Shown piece after piece: positions 24,613 to 43,995 of a stretch of DNA of 64,000 bases. The notes below the pieces were generated by a model. It had not been told where the DNA came from. It ran no database searches and worked only from the letters and a program-made list of their open reading frames with translations. The translations under genes were made by a program, and so were the position numbers. This DNA comes from Sphagnum compactum (taxonomy: Eukaryota; Bryophyta; Sphagnopsida; Sphagnales), in NCBI GenBank assembly GCA_965153455.1, contig OZ234499.1, positions 10,040,271-10,104,270 of the forward strand. Direction: 5' to 3'. Position 1 is the stretch's first letter; every line of letters begins with the position of its first letter.

Positions 24613-26330
24613 AAGGAGGATTTGGGGTTATTGATTTGTCAAAGGTCTTTTGCCATTATCAATTGTGGAAGCACCATTTTTTATGAAATTAATATTGGGA
24701 CATAATCCTCATTTCAATTTTCCATTGAAATGACAATTGAAAGATGATCTTTTGCCTAGGATGGCAAAATACACCATGCAAAAATCCGTATTTGCAACCT
24801 TTGATTCATGTCATACATGCATGGTTACTTTCGATTTATGGGTGTCAATAAGGAATGTTAATACTTTTGTGCTTATTACCCATTTCTTAAATGACAAGTG
24901 GGAACCTTGTCACATAACTTTAAGATTTTTTGAGATTGCAAATACATATGAAATGCCATGGCTTTGTAAGTGAATGATTTGCTTGCAAAACATGGGATTA
25001 ATGTTCATGTTATTAAATATGTCAAAGATGAAGGAGGTGATTTTTCCACCATGATTTCTATTTTAACTTTTGTCGTGTCTTATGAAGTTTTCGGCTTGTC
25101 TACACCTTTTGTAGGGACTTGTTGGGGCCATGCAATGTTCAAGTGTTGCCAATGTGTTGTAAATGATTCCAAGGTATCTGTTGGATTAACTTCAATTTCA
25201 ATTTAAAAAAACATGATCAATTTGGCAAAAAATCATCACTTGGACCAAAAAAATGATAATGGATGGCAAGAATGGCTCAAGGCATGTGAAATTGCTAGGG
25301 TGTTTTCATACAAATTCAAATATTTGTAAAGACTCATTTTGCTTCAAGAGTCATCATATTCCAAGATATTCTTGAGTTCAAACATGTCATTACTCTTTGT
25401 TATGGAATGCAACAATCGTTGGCATTGTTAAGCCATGTGCCAAAATTTCAAGTTTAGGCAATGCCTTAAATTGTTGTTGATATTTTAGGCCCCATGGTTC
25501 AACAATGTGTGTTGGATCAAAGTAAAGGATATTGGTTGCTTTCATATCACTTGTGTGTCAATTTCGAACAAATTGTTTAGCACTTGATTCTAATGAAACC
25601 CAAGATTTTGATGAAGATTTTCAATTCATTGAATAGAACATGCAAAACCAAGTGGTTCAAGTCTTAAAACCTTCCTTTTATTTATGCACTTTTTTCAAAA
25701 GACTAAAATTCACAATATGTTTGTGCATGATGTTAGACCTTCATCACAAGGGTTTGGGATTAGTCAATTAGTTTGTTTGCATAAAGAAAACATTACAAAT
25801 TATAGGTGAGTGTGACCTTAAAGTATTTCTTTTGTTCTTTATTTTTGCATACAACATTTTAAACCCAAGTGATGCAAGTGTGTGAAAATATTGAAATCAC
25901 AAATTTCTATGATTACATGGAAACTAATGAAGAAATGGCATCCCTCAATGTTGAAAAAACAATTTAATCATTTTAAGGTGAAGAAAGTCCACTAGAATGG
26001 TGGAAGGTGCATGAAGCACAATTTTCATATGTTGGTTTTGTAGCTTGACAAATTTTAGAGATTATTGGTTCCTAAATTGAAGCAATGAGAGTTTTTAGTT
26101 TTGTTGATATTTACACAAATCTTCAGCATTTTTGGTTGTGCATAAATAATCTTGAGATGCTTATAAACATTTACAAAAATTAGTTAGATGATGCCCATGT
26201 TGGTAACTTGGGGTCCATGAAACAATTCATGGAAATAGAAGAAGCCTTATTGGAGGAAACAAAAATGTCATTAAGAAAATTGGGCTATTTGAATCGGAAG
26301 ATAATGGTTTTGGGCTTTAGGGATTTTTTT
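24613..26330 (+). pseudogene. hAT-superfamily transposase remnant
   Basis: Broken plus-strand frames follow the order of plant hAT transposases. From about 24,613 comes KEDLGLLI and a GLLPLSIVEAPFF-like segment. At 24,737-24,970 the RNase H-like core begins: SCHTCMVTFDLWVSI, then FLNDKWEPCHITLRFFE. At 24,970-25,206 follow IKYVKDEGGDFSTMISIL and GTCWGHAMFKCCQC. Near 25,370 is FKHVITLCYGMQQSLALLSH, and at 25,990-26,190 the C-terminal dimerisation region PLEWWKVHEAQFSYVGFVA and NLEMLINIYKN. Many stops and frameshifts make it inactive. I did not find convincing terminal inverted repeats or an 8-bp target duplication, so element ends are unknown. Confidence 0.8.
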
Positions 26331-28640
26331 GAGTTTCATGTATTGTGTCAATTTTTTGTTTTTTTTCATTGAATCATGTCTAGTTAAAGTTTATGGGTTA
26401 AATTCTTTTTGTTGATTGATGTTTGATTTTAGGTCTTGGAAAAATGATGTTTAAATTTAAAAAGATAAAAAGTGGGTTAGTTTATATTTGAGTTGATAAT
26501 GTTAAAGTTTTGTAAACATCTCTCATTTTGGAATAAAAGTTTAAGGGTTTTTTCATTTTTGATCTTAAGTTTTTGGATTTTTCCAATTTATTGAATTGTT
26601 TTTTGCCTTTCTTGATTTTTGCCTTTACTTTTCTGAAATTTTGGATTTTTTCTTGATTTTTTAGTGGTATATATGTTGGTAATAAAAAAAATCTTAAGGT
26701 GGTAAACCCTAGTTTTATATACCATTATAAAACTAGGGTGGTAAGAAAGTTTTAAAAATGATGAAACCATGGCAAGGAAATTTAAAAAGGACCCAATTTA
26801 CCAAGACTAGACTCATACGAATGTTTTAAAAAGTATGAAATGAGAGGATCAAGTTAGTTTGTTCAAAAGTTGATACCAAATGACAACTAGTGAAAATGCA
26901 ATTCACCAAGTTTTCCTAATTGACATTCATAGTTAGGGTATCAAAAAGGATGGTTTAACAAACTTTTTTGCAAAGGACTATTTTGAATTTTTATGACATT
27001 TATTATTTCATGACTATAATGGGGTAGTGTATGACTATAATCATAATGATGTCATGTTAATCTAATAAAAAAATCCAAGAATATATTGGATACAATATAG
27101 ATGTACTTTTGAGTCCTTTAAATAATTTGGGTCTTTATTTGAATTGCAATTTTCATTTTAAAGGAATCGAAATGAATGCATTAAATAGTGCATTTTGATT
27201 TCAATTTACTTTCATGAATAAATAATGCATACATCTATGTTTGATAATTTATGTAATGCATTTGATTAGATAATATAGGATACAAGAATTTTAAAGGCTA
27301 CAAAATCCATTTTGGAAGGGCTTCAAGGAAAATGACTGTTTTTTTTTGCCATTTGGTTGATTTTTTTGTGTTCACTAGGTTTAGAATTTGTGGCTCCAAG
27401 TGTTGGCAACATGTGCAAGAAATAATTATGCAAGAAAACATATCAAGTTGTTTATAAATGCTTATGTATTCATTTTTTACATTTTTGACTTTTTACTAAA
27501 ATATCGATGCATAATTATATACACATGTGAAAGATCACCATCACTATGCAAATTAACATCATTTGAATTATCCAATAAATTTATTGCATGTAGATTTTGT
27601 ATTTGGTAAATAGCAAAAACAAAGTCCTTAACTCCTTTGTCCAAAAAGTAGTACCCTAATTATGAATGTCCCCTATAAATCTTGTGAGGTTTTTATGAAA
27701 TTAAATGCTTCATAAAATTAAAAAAGAAAAAATTAATGGCTAAAAAGAAAAGAAAAGAATGAAAAGTGGCGAAAAATATTGTGGAGTAAATGATGGGTTC
27801 AATGTATTGTCAAATTGTAATGCTTTAATCTAAAGTTAGTAAATGGCGGTCAAGTTGAAATGTCAAGACACAAGTTCATACTGATTCCTCCCTTAGTTTC
27901 ACTATGGTACTAAATTGTTTCAAATATTGGTTCCAACTTCCAACTTCCAAGCATGTTGGTGTGTCAATGTTGCTTTCAGATGTTCTTAAGACAATGAAAG
28001 ATGTAGAAGATTCTATTACAAGAGCACATCTTATATTACCTTTGATCACACCAAAAGTAATGGTTTGCATTAGATCTATTTACACATTAATTCATAGAAG
28101 CTTTTATACAATCTATCATTCAAATCTCATATTATAATAAAATTTAGATATCGTAATTTTAAAAGGTCAAATTTTCATCTGTTAACAAGCATCATATGGT
28201 TAGTCACCTAATTTTCATATGAAACAAGGTTCTAAGCAATAGTTGCTGCCAGCTACTTCCAACACATTACCCCTTTGCAACCAGCTTGGATTCAGCAGGG
28301 GTTAAATTCACCATGACACAATCTTAGAATTTTTTTCATATTTTAAAAAGTTGGGTGAATACAAAGGTCCATCCTGCAGAAGTCTCTCAGTTAGTTTGAA
28401 CTTCCATGATAAAGGCATAGAGAGGCATAGTTGGCACAAACTTCAATAGAGAGGGCAAAGAAACTTGAATACTTGTGAAAATTGATAACAACCAACCGTC
28501 ATGGAGAATTAAAACAAACTTGTGCAACTTGTGAAACTGATCAGGATTCTTGTATTATATCTCTCATGAGAATCTGTAAAGCACTGCTGGAATTTTTCCT
28601 TTGAATTTTCAGCTCCCTTACCTGCCTGAAGAAGCTTGTT
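26331..28640. other. No gene recognised
   Basis: AT-rich DNA downstream of the hAT remnant. Open frames at 27,388-27,609 and 27,876-28,137 are short and unlike any family I know. Confidence 0.4.
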
Positions 28641-28764
28641 TTCAGGACCTTCTGCGGTGGAAGGTGCCAGCCAGGCTGTGCTGGGATCTTCTGACCAGTC
28701 GAAGGTACCACCCAGCCTGTCACTATTTCTAAAAAGTGAAAAAATCCCAGCTCTACTTTACATA

Positions 28765-28876
28765 GGAAAAGGACCCGAGTACAGGCGCTTCTGTGATTTT
28801 CAGCCTGTTTCCTGGGCCTATCAGCCTTGGGCACATATCTCAAATCACGAAAGGGCCTGTACTCAGGCCCTTCTCC
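28765..28876. repeat. Imperfect inverted repeat, 35-nt arms
   Basis: The left arm 28765-28799 (GGAAAAGGACCCGAGTACAG...) and right arm 28842-28876 are reverse complements at 29 of 35 positions, separated by a 42-nt loop. The surrounding 28,600-28,890 block is unusually GC-rich and contains further related words (GGTGCCAGCCAGGCTG, GGTACCACCCAGCCTG), suggesting a foldback-type element or an old rearranged duplication. Confidence 0.7.
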
Positions 28877-29932
28877 TAAAAAGAAATCTCCAAACACACC
28901 AATGCTGTTTTTTCTGGTGGCAACAAAAAATTAGAACACAAAATTGGAATATTTCACTGAAGATGCCTGGTTTTTTAAATCATTAAAAAATGAGGGAAAC
29001 TTTGATTTTCGAATAAAAGTAGCCACTTTTCAACTGCCCCATCTGTTCTCACTTTGCTGCTGTTTGGAGAACTTTGTTTCTAAGAACTGTCACTAATAAA
29101 TGCTAAATCTATCTTGATGCTTGACACCTAGTCTGACTTTGGAAAATTGAAAAAGATTCAATTGAAAAGATTTCAATTGAAAACATTGATAATCAACTTA
29201 GACCTTTGTTTCATCACAAAATATTATGAAATATGGCCATACTACATGAAATATAATTTCACATTTCCATACTCACCTTAGCTGCATCACAAAATTGTTA
29301 ACAAAAAAACCTGAAACTCACGATTAAGAAAGCCAGAACAAAGTTTGAACTTTCCTTGAAGTCAAAGAAAGACTTCCAAATAAGCAATACGTGCTAGTAA
29401 AACTATTGAAAAAACTCGAATCTCTTCACAATGTGTAGTCCTGCAATTTAAATGGCCTTTTACAATTTCTCATCTTGTAAGGAGTTTTCTAACTTGCTAG
29501 AGTTTTCTAAGGAGTAAATTTCTGAGGACTCCTCAACAGCCCTTCACAACAACTACAAACCACTGGAAAATTAGATATCAATCACAACCCTTCAGCTGCC
29601 ATCATGATCATCTGCAATGGAAGAAGTATTCTACACCAGCTTCAATCAATCAAGAGTTTCTAGCTATTATAATCTGTGATGGAACTATTTCTACATTAAG
29701 CAACTTAGAGAATTTCAGTTTAATCCAACTGCACTGACACCTGAAATTGCTACACAAGTTTGCACTGGACTAGAATTTTCAATGCAGTGTCCAATGTCTC
29801 CTGTTTTTCAAGCCTGAGACTCTGTGCAATTTAATCCCTTTTCTTTTGACATCTGCTTAAATGGAAGTTCCACAATTTGTGGGTTGGTGAAAGGTGAAAA
29901 CCGCAAGATGGGGACAACATACCCACCCACCC

Positions 29933-38236
<8,304 letters not shown>

Positions 38237-38766
38237 GAGCTCAGCTTGCTAGCAAACAACTGGACTACTCCAACAAAGCCAGCTTTCTCTGCTCTTGTCG
38301 GGACAAGTGCTTGAAGCAATTGCACAACTCTGCTGCAAAATTCACCAAAACTAGTATAAAAAAAAAATGGGATGTGTAGTACCCACCCACCCAGCATAGT
38401 AAGAACAAAAAGGTTAGGATACCCAATGACATCCATGTGCACTTGGGAGCTATAGTGAGCAGAATGTTGATTGCTTCCTGCAGGATGAAACGCTTCTTGC
38501 AAGGTGAAAGCACAGTTAGGTGGATAGTTTGGACTGCCACAGTTGCAGTTTTTCTGGATTGGAGATGAATTTGAAATGTAAAGTCATATTCAACATTAAC
38601 AAGCAATCCAAAACTTGACAACCTATTGCTGTGTCAAGAAAGGGTGGTTCAATTGCTCATCATCAACTACAAAAATTTGGTCAACTGTCAGCAGCTACAA
38701 TCTCCATGTCCAGAAAGAGTCACCACTTCTGTTGCAAGAGAGAAATTGAAAATGCTCATGAGTAAA

Positions 38767-38805
<39 letters not shown>

Positions 38806-39025
38806 TCAGACACACAAACTTCAGAGACTCCAGAAGAAAAACATGCACTTGAGACCTCTAGTGCTCTTCTAGAATTTAGACCACAGGAAGGAGAACAACA
38901 TTCAGAAATGCAAGTAGAAGAATGCGTTCTTACCAATGAGAGAGTGCAGGTTCGCTTAAGCTCAATCCCTGGTTACAGGAGTGGGGATTCTTTTCTATGG
39001 ACCAGCCGCGCAGACTTTCCCCAAT

Positions 39026-39061
<36 letters not shown>

Positions 39062-39064
39062 ACT

Positions 39065-39095
<31 letters not shown>

Positions 39096-39400
39096 GGGGC
39101 TTCACAAAGAGGTAAGCTCGCTGCTAGCCACAGAGTTTCAATAGAGAAAGGGGAGTGGATATCGGAGGAAATTGTGTACTACAAAAGAAGAGTGTTTATT
39201 GCAAGCGCTAGAGGACAAAACAGGGGGGACCCACAGGGAAAAAAAAACGAACCGGAGGAAACAACCAACTTCACAAAGAACCCATCGTTCGCGAGAACTC
39301 ATTGAATTAGAGGACGAGTAGAAAAACCAAGGACGACGCTGGCGGTAGTAGAAAGGGAAAAGAAGAAGAAGAAGAAGAAAAGAATCAAATGACGACGTGT
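38237..39400 (-). promoter_or_regulatory. 5' UTR/promoter side of phototropin with microsatellites
   Basis: Upstream of the ATG the DNA contains (CA)n at about 38,769-38,802, (CT)n at 39,031-39,057, (CA)n at 39,064-39,091 and an AAG-rich run near 39,359-39,380. A 5' UTR intron is possible but I could not fix one. No TATA box is evident. Confidence 0.5.
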
Positions 39401-39726
39401 ACCTCATTAAATCCGGATCATTCTCTAGATTCTTTTGTTTGTGGCAGGAAAATTTGTATTACGTAGTGGCGGTCGAGAGGCATCATGTGTCTGCACGCTC
39501 GAGAGCATCAGTCCTTCCTGCGAGTCCTTCCTTCTTTGCGGAAACAAGCTTCGTGCCAGTTGCAATGCATTCAAACGACATATTTGGCACTTGGGAGAGA
39601 TTCTGCCAGATCAATTGCAACTTTGTAGACTAAGGTACCTATTTGCTAGACCCTCAGGAAGTTCTATATGAGGGTGACATGCATTTGAAAGAGCAGGTGA
39701 CCCAGAAGCTTAGGGGGAAGGGGGCA

Positions 39727-39816
39727 GAATCTCTCCTAAGTGACAAGTACGTCTCGAAACAATGTGCCCTGGAATCTCTCCTGAGTGACAATTCCGTGTT
39801 GCAACAATGTGCCCAA
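39727..39816. repeat. Two 45-bp tandem copies
   Basis: GAATCTCTCCTAAGTGACAA at 39727 recurs as GAATCTCTCCTGAGTGACAA at 39772, each running to CAATGTGCCC. A partial third copy (AGAATCTCTCCTGAATGCCA) starts near 39,901. The period is a multiple of three and one frame stays open, but it has no good start and no recognisable protein. Confidence 0.85.
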
Positions 39817-39819
39817 GTA

Positions 39820-40590
39820 AAAGCCAAAAGAAAGAAGCAAAAGTCGGTTCCACTGTTGTGAGCTGCAGCAAATAGTCTACAAAGTTAGTAAAGACGGGGC
39901 AGAATCTCTCCTGAATGCCAATTACATCTTATAATTGCCATTGATTAGACACAGCTAGTCTACAAAGTTCCTAACAATGTCCCAGAGTCTTTTTGAGTGT
40001 CGATTATGTCAGAGAATGGGTACTCAGTGGGTTTGCATTGAGTAAAAAATGCCCTTGGAGTAGGCCGTTCCCCAAATAAGAGCCCCTTGGCTCCACCTGG
40101 GGGATGCTTATTTTGGGAATGCCCCACTCCTCGAGTGTTACCCTTCATGTAAAGACCTAGCCTGTTTAGGTGGTGTAGATCCAACATGCTTTGTGGAGTG
40201 TAATTTCCCTTCAAGTCCCAGAACTAAGAGGGAAATTACAGATTGACCAGCATCTTACATGTATATTACATTTTCAGCAATGGGAAATTGTATGTTCCCT
40301 TCTTTCTTGCCCTCCCTTTTTTCCCTGCCCGTTGTCTGTCTTGCTCCTGCTCTCTGCTCTGCGCCTCCCAAGCCCTAGGAAAGAAAAACTGGCCTCATTG
40401 TTTACGCCATGTAAAGTCCTCAAGGCAAGGCTGTGAAGTAATGGGGGACCCCACCTCAGCTCGTAGGTCACTTATTTCCATACAGCCCTCCTTGGACTTT
40501 ACTGTAAGCTTACTTATATTTGTTGTTTGGTATTTTTTCATGACAAGTATTGTTATTATCAGGGATTTTTGTCAATTAAATAAATATATA
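39820..40590. other. No gene recognised
   Basis: Mixed-composition intergenic DNA upstream of phototropin. It contains an 11-bp inverted pair (GTAATTTCCCT/AGGGAAATTAC) at about 40,200-40,239 and CT-rich stretches. Confidence 0.4.
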
Positions 40591-40608
40591 TGTGTGTGTG
40601 TGTGTGTG
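40591..40608. repeat. (TG)n microsatellite
   Basis: Nine TG units follow a short TATATA run. Confidence 0.9.
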
Positions 40609-40770
40609 ATTAGATGAATTTTTCCCAAAAAAATAGTAAAGTCAGTTGAATTTACAATGGACAAACAAAATTGTCCAAAATTTTCTCAATTTTTTGTTGG
40701 GAAAAATGACAAAATTTGTGAGGAAAAGAAACAGCAGCTACTACATGGGTGATGAAATAAGCCAAACTAG

Positions 40771-40839
40771 AGCATACTGCCATAGCAGGAATGTACTTTT
40801 GGTGGAGGGTAAAGTACATTCCTGCTATAGCAGTATACT
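40771..40839. repeat. Compact hairpin: 29-bp stem, 11-nt loop
   Basis: Arm 40771-40799 (AGCATACTGCCATAGCAGGA then ATGTACTTT) and arm 40811-40839 are reverse complements at 27 of 29 positions, around an 11-nt loop. The two differences are C/A on the plus strand but G/U wobbles in a minus-strand RNA, so a minus transcript would pair along the whole stem. The loop is shorter than in typical plant microRNA precursors. Confidence 0.9.
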
Positions 40840-41529
40840 ACAAGAATAGGGCCGATGTTTACAAACTAGGTATGGCACTTTGTAATTAAATTTCTGTGAC
40901 AAGGAGGAATGGGTGGACAATGATTGCAGTGTGAACAAGAAAACAACAACAATAAGGGAATGTGAAGTGGACCAGTAGGAAGAAGGCAAAAAAAGCAGCA
41001 GTGTCAAGAGGTCTGCATTGGGCCACATTGCAGGCGTTTGAGCTTCAGTGGCTATGAAGAGAGCAGCAGTACCCGGTGACCTCACCCAGCATTGCTTTTC
41101 CACCTTTCCGTGCATCACACTCTTAACAGACTTTTCATATGCCCAAAATATCATAGGTTGCTTTGGCTAAACCAGCACCCTCCACCGCTATCCCCAAAGT
41201 TTCTCCTCTGGCTTGGTTGAATGGCCCAGGGTGCACCAGGCCTTGGGTGAACCAGCACCCACATTGGTACCACGTTGAATATCGCTGGGTATCATCCTTG
41301 GTGATACCTTGTTTGAAAACCATCTCACAGGTTCTCGCTAGATTGAGAACTAGTCATTTGACAATTGACTTCTAAAAAAACAATTGATACCTTATTAGGG
41401 TATTAATGAGTAAAATGCTCAAGGTATTGAGTAGTAGGGTTTAGGGTGAGTGGGATTTAAATTCTAGCATTTAAAGTAGTACGTAGGCTTTAAAAAATAG
41501 GTTTAGGGTTTGAGGGTGAAGATGGCATT

Positions 41530-42000
41530 GCAAAGTCATTGATTGTGCCAAGGCTTCTTTTCCTCCTTCACTCTTTAACTTCTTTCTTTTCTTCACTTCT
41601 CATTCTTCATTTTCTTTTGTTGTTCCATTGTTTTGGTTGTTGTTGTTCATTTTTTTCAAGCCCCAACACCTCTTTATTATTCACTTTCACTATTCATTTT
41701 TTATGTTTGTTTTTATTGTTTGTTTATGTTGCTCGCTTTGATTGTTCATTTTTGCTACTCGTTTTTGTTACATGTTTTTGTTGATCGCTTCAATTGCTTG
41801 CTTTTGTTTCTCACTTTTGCTACTCATTTTGGTTGTTCACTTTTGATGTTTTTTTTGGTTGTTTGCTTCTGATGTTTGCTTTAGTTGTTCATTTGTTCAC
41901 ATTGGTCATTTGATTTTGTTGTTCACTTTTTATTCGTTATGTTTTGTTTGTTTTCACTCTTCATTTCTACTATTCGTTTTTGCTACTTATTTGTTCATTT
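41530..42000. repeat. T-rich low-complexity tract with TTGTTCAYTTTTG words
   Basis: Degenerate repetition of TTGTTCACTTTTG/TTTTGCTACTCG words over about 450 bp. The open frames are Phe/Leu/Cys-rich artefacts of this composition. Confidence 0.7.
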
Positions 42001-42977
42001 GAATAATATTCAATTCGTTATTGAACTAATTATTACTAGATCACAATGTTGGATGATATCCAAGTGCGTGACAAATATTAGGTATATTTTTTAACATGTT
42101 CATTGATGTTTCATTGCTCCTTTTCAATTATTATTCATTTTTGGTTTTGCATTTTTTTTGTCACAACTTGGGATTGCGACCAAAGGAAGGGCTTGCAAAT
42201 ATGCAGGCCAATAATGAAGCCTGGGAGTCACATTTCATGCTCTTAGGAGTGTAAGAGAGTGAGGGAATGAACTCACACACTCCCAAGTGGGCTCCCACTT
42301 TGGAAGTTGAAGTCCCAATGGACTCCTGAATTTTCAAAGGGTGATTGTAAGGGTCAAAACTCATTGAATTGAAAAGTTCCTTATATCATTGGAAAGCTCT
42401 TAAAACATAGATGTCTAAAATGGGTTTGCATGACCCAATTGGTTACTTAAAGCATAAGTTATGGCCAAAAGAAAGGTCAGAATCAAAATGTCAATTTGAC
42501 TCCCAAACATTAAAAGTCAAGAATCGCCCTGACTTACTTATGTGCAAGTGGTGTGCCACATATCTTTGAAAATCTCTCAATGAAGGCTACAACATTTCCT
42601 TAGATCTCATCTCAATCAGAGGTTTGCACAAAAAGTTATGGGCCTCCAAAGTCGCAGGAATCCTAATTTCAAGAATTTCAGGACTCCCAACTTGGGAGTC
42701 CTGGGACAAATGACATTTGGGTGCAAGCCTCGTGGCCAAGCACAAAGAATACTATAAAGGGGAAGGTGTTGGCTTCCCCCAAGTCCAGGCCGTGATGAAT
42801 CTTGTGAATCCATGTTTGCCCGTGACTCGTCCGTGCACCAAAAATGCTCAAATTACACACTAACCAACTTATTGTTTAACTTGTGTAGGTCTGTGTGAAT
42901 AATTGATCCGCTTGTCACTTGTCCTAATCCCCATCTTAAAGTTCTAGCATGCCCTTTTGCCCATGAAATGCTGTGAG
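42001..42977. other. No gene recognised
   Basis: Sequence left of the chromovirus. 42,161-42,860 is of more balanced composition, with CTTGGGAGTC/GACTCCCAA-type words in both orientations, possibly part of an older element, but no motif is identifiable. Confidence 0.35.
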
Positions 42978-43318
42978 TGTCATGGCCTAGGATATTTTGG
43001 GATACTTTTGGCAATGCCATGTCCTAGGATATTTTGGGATACTTTTGGCAATGCCATGTCCTAGGATATTTTGGGATACTTTTGGCAATATCATGGCCTA
43101 GGATATTTTGGGATACTTTTGGCAATATCATGGCCTAGGATATTTTGGGATACTTTTTGCAATGTCATGGCCTAGGATATTTTGGGACTAGTATGGCTCA
43201 GGGTTATAAAAGGAGATAGTCTGGGGAACAACCCTTTAGCAGATCAACACCAGTTGATGGGTCAATAAAACTTGTCTTGTCTTGTGATTCTCCACTTGTT
43301 TGTAGTCGGTCCATAACA
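42978..43318 (+). repeat. 5' LTR (341 bp) of the chromovirus
   Basis: Starts TGTCATGGCC and ends GTCCATAACA. The first half is five full 37-bp tandem units (CATGGCCTAGGATATTTTGG, then GATACTTTTGGCAATGC) plus a partial sixth. The second half carries the promoter. Confidence 0.9.
43204..43211 (+). promoter_or_regulatory. TATA box in the 5' LTR
   Basis: GGGTTATAAAAGG lies about 110 bp before the LTR end and is kept in the 3' LTR (near 48,832, TTATAAAAAG). The expected transcription start is about 43,230-43,245. Confidence 0.65.
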
Positions 43319-43494
43319 GTTTGATCTACTCCTTCTTCTTGTTTGTTTGTTTTGTTGTTTCAGTAAGTAGCTAGAGGTATCTTGGAGTGAAACTTGGAAA
43401 GGTTATAGAAGACTATAGGATGTTTCTACTCTCAAAGTTTCAAAAGAAAAGGATATGTTTTGTGAGAGTTAAGAGCTTTTGAAAACTATGTGCT

Positions 43495-43962
43495 AGATCT
43501 GGTTTTTTGGTCATATCTCCTTTGTTTAAGCTTTTTTGAATCTGTAACTTTGTGATCTTATAGATCATATATGAATATATGTGTGAAAGAAATTTCATGT
43601 CATTTGGACTTGTATTGAGAGAGATCCAAGCATCTGAAGTTTCAAGTGCAAATCTGGTTTTTTGGTCTTATCTCCTTTGTTTAAGCTTTTTTGGGTCTAT
43701 AATTTTGTGATCTTATAGATCATATAGGAATATATGTGTGAGAGAAATTTCATGTCATTTGGACTTGTATTGAGAGAGATCCAAGCATCTGAAGTTTCAA
43801 GTGCAGATCTGGTTTTTTGGTCATATCTCCTTTGTTTAAGCTTTTTTGGGTCTGTAACTTTGTGATCTTATAGATCATGTAGGAATATATGTGTGAGAGA
43901 AATTTCATGTCATTTGGACTTGTGTTGAGAGAGATCCAAGCATCTGAAGTTTCAAGTTTGAA
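43495..43962 (+). repeat. Three tandem copies of a 155-bp unit in the retroelement leader
   Basis: GATCTGGTTTTTTGGTCATA recurs with GG at 43501, 43656 and 43811. Each copy ends in CAAGCATCTGAAGTTTCAAG just before the next. The copies are very similar, so the triplication is younger than most decay in the window. The gag ATG follows about 30 nt after the third copy. Confidence 0.9.
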
Positions 43963-43995
43963 AATTGAAAGCGCAAAAGTGTGAGAACTACCACC

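Noticed and set aside
28541-28986. Overlapping 116-118 codon open frames on both strands
   Set aside because: Both cross the inverted repeat, no family resemblance, and frames opened by a GC-rich palindromic block are expected by chance.
38626-39305. Open frames of 102-156 codons across the phototropin upstream side
   Set aside because: They are kept open by CA and CT microsatellites (Thr-His and Leu-Ser runs), not by coding sequence.
40771-40839. tRNA gene
   Set aside because: A single long stem-loop without cloverleaf, A-box or B-box.
41885-42094. Membrane-protein-like open frames in 41.5-42.1 and 49.1-49.3 kb
   Set aside because: T-rich low-complexity DNA encodes Phe/Leu/Cys strings on any frame; no start context, homology or codon signal.
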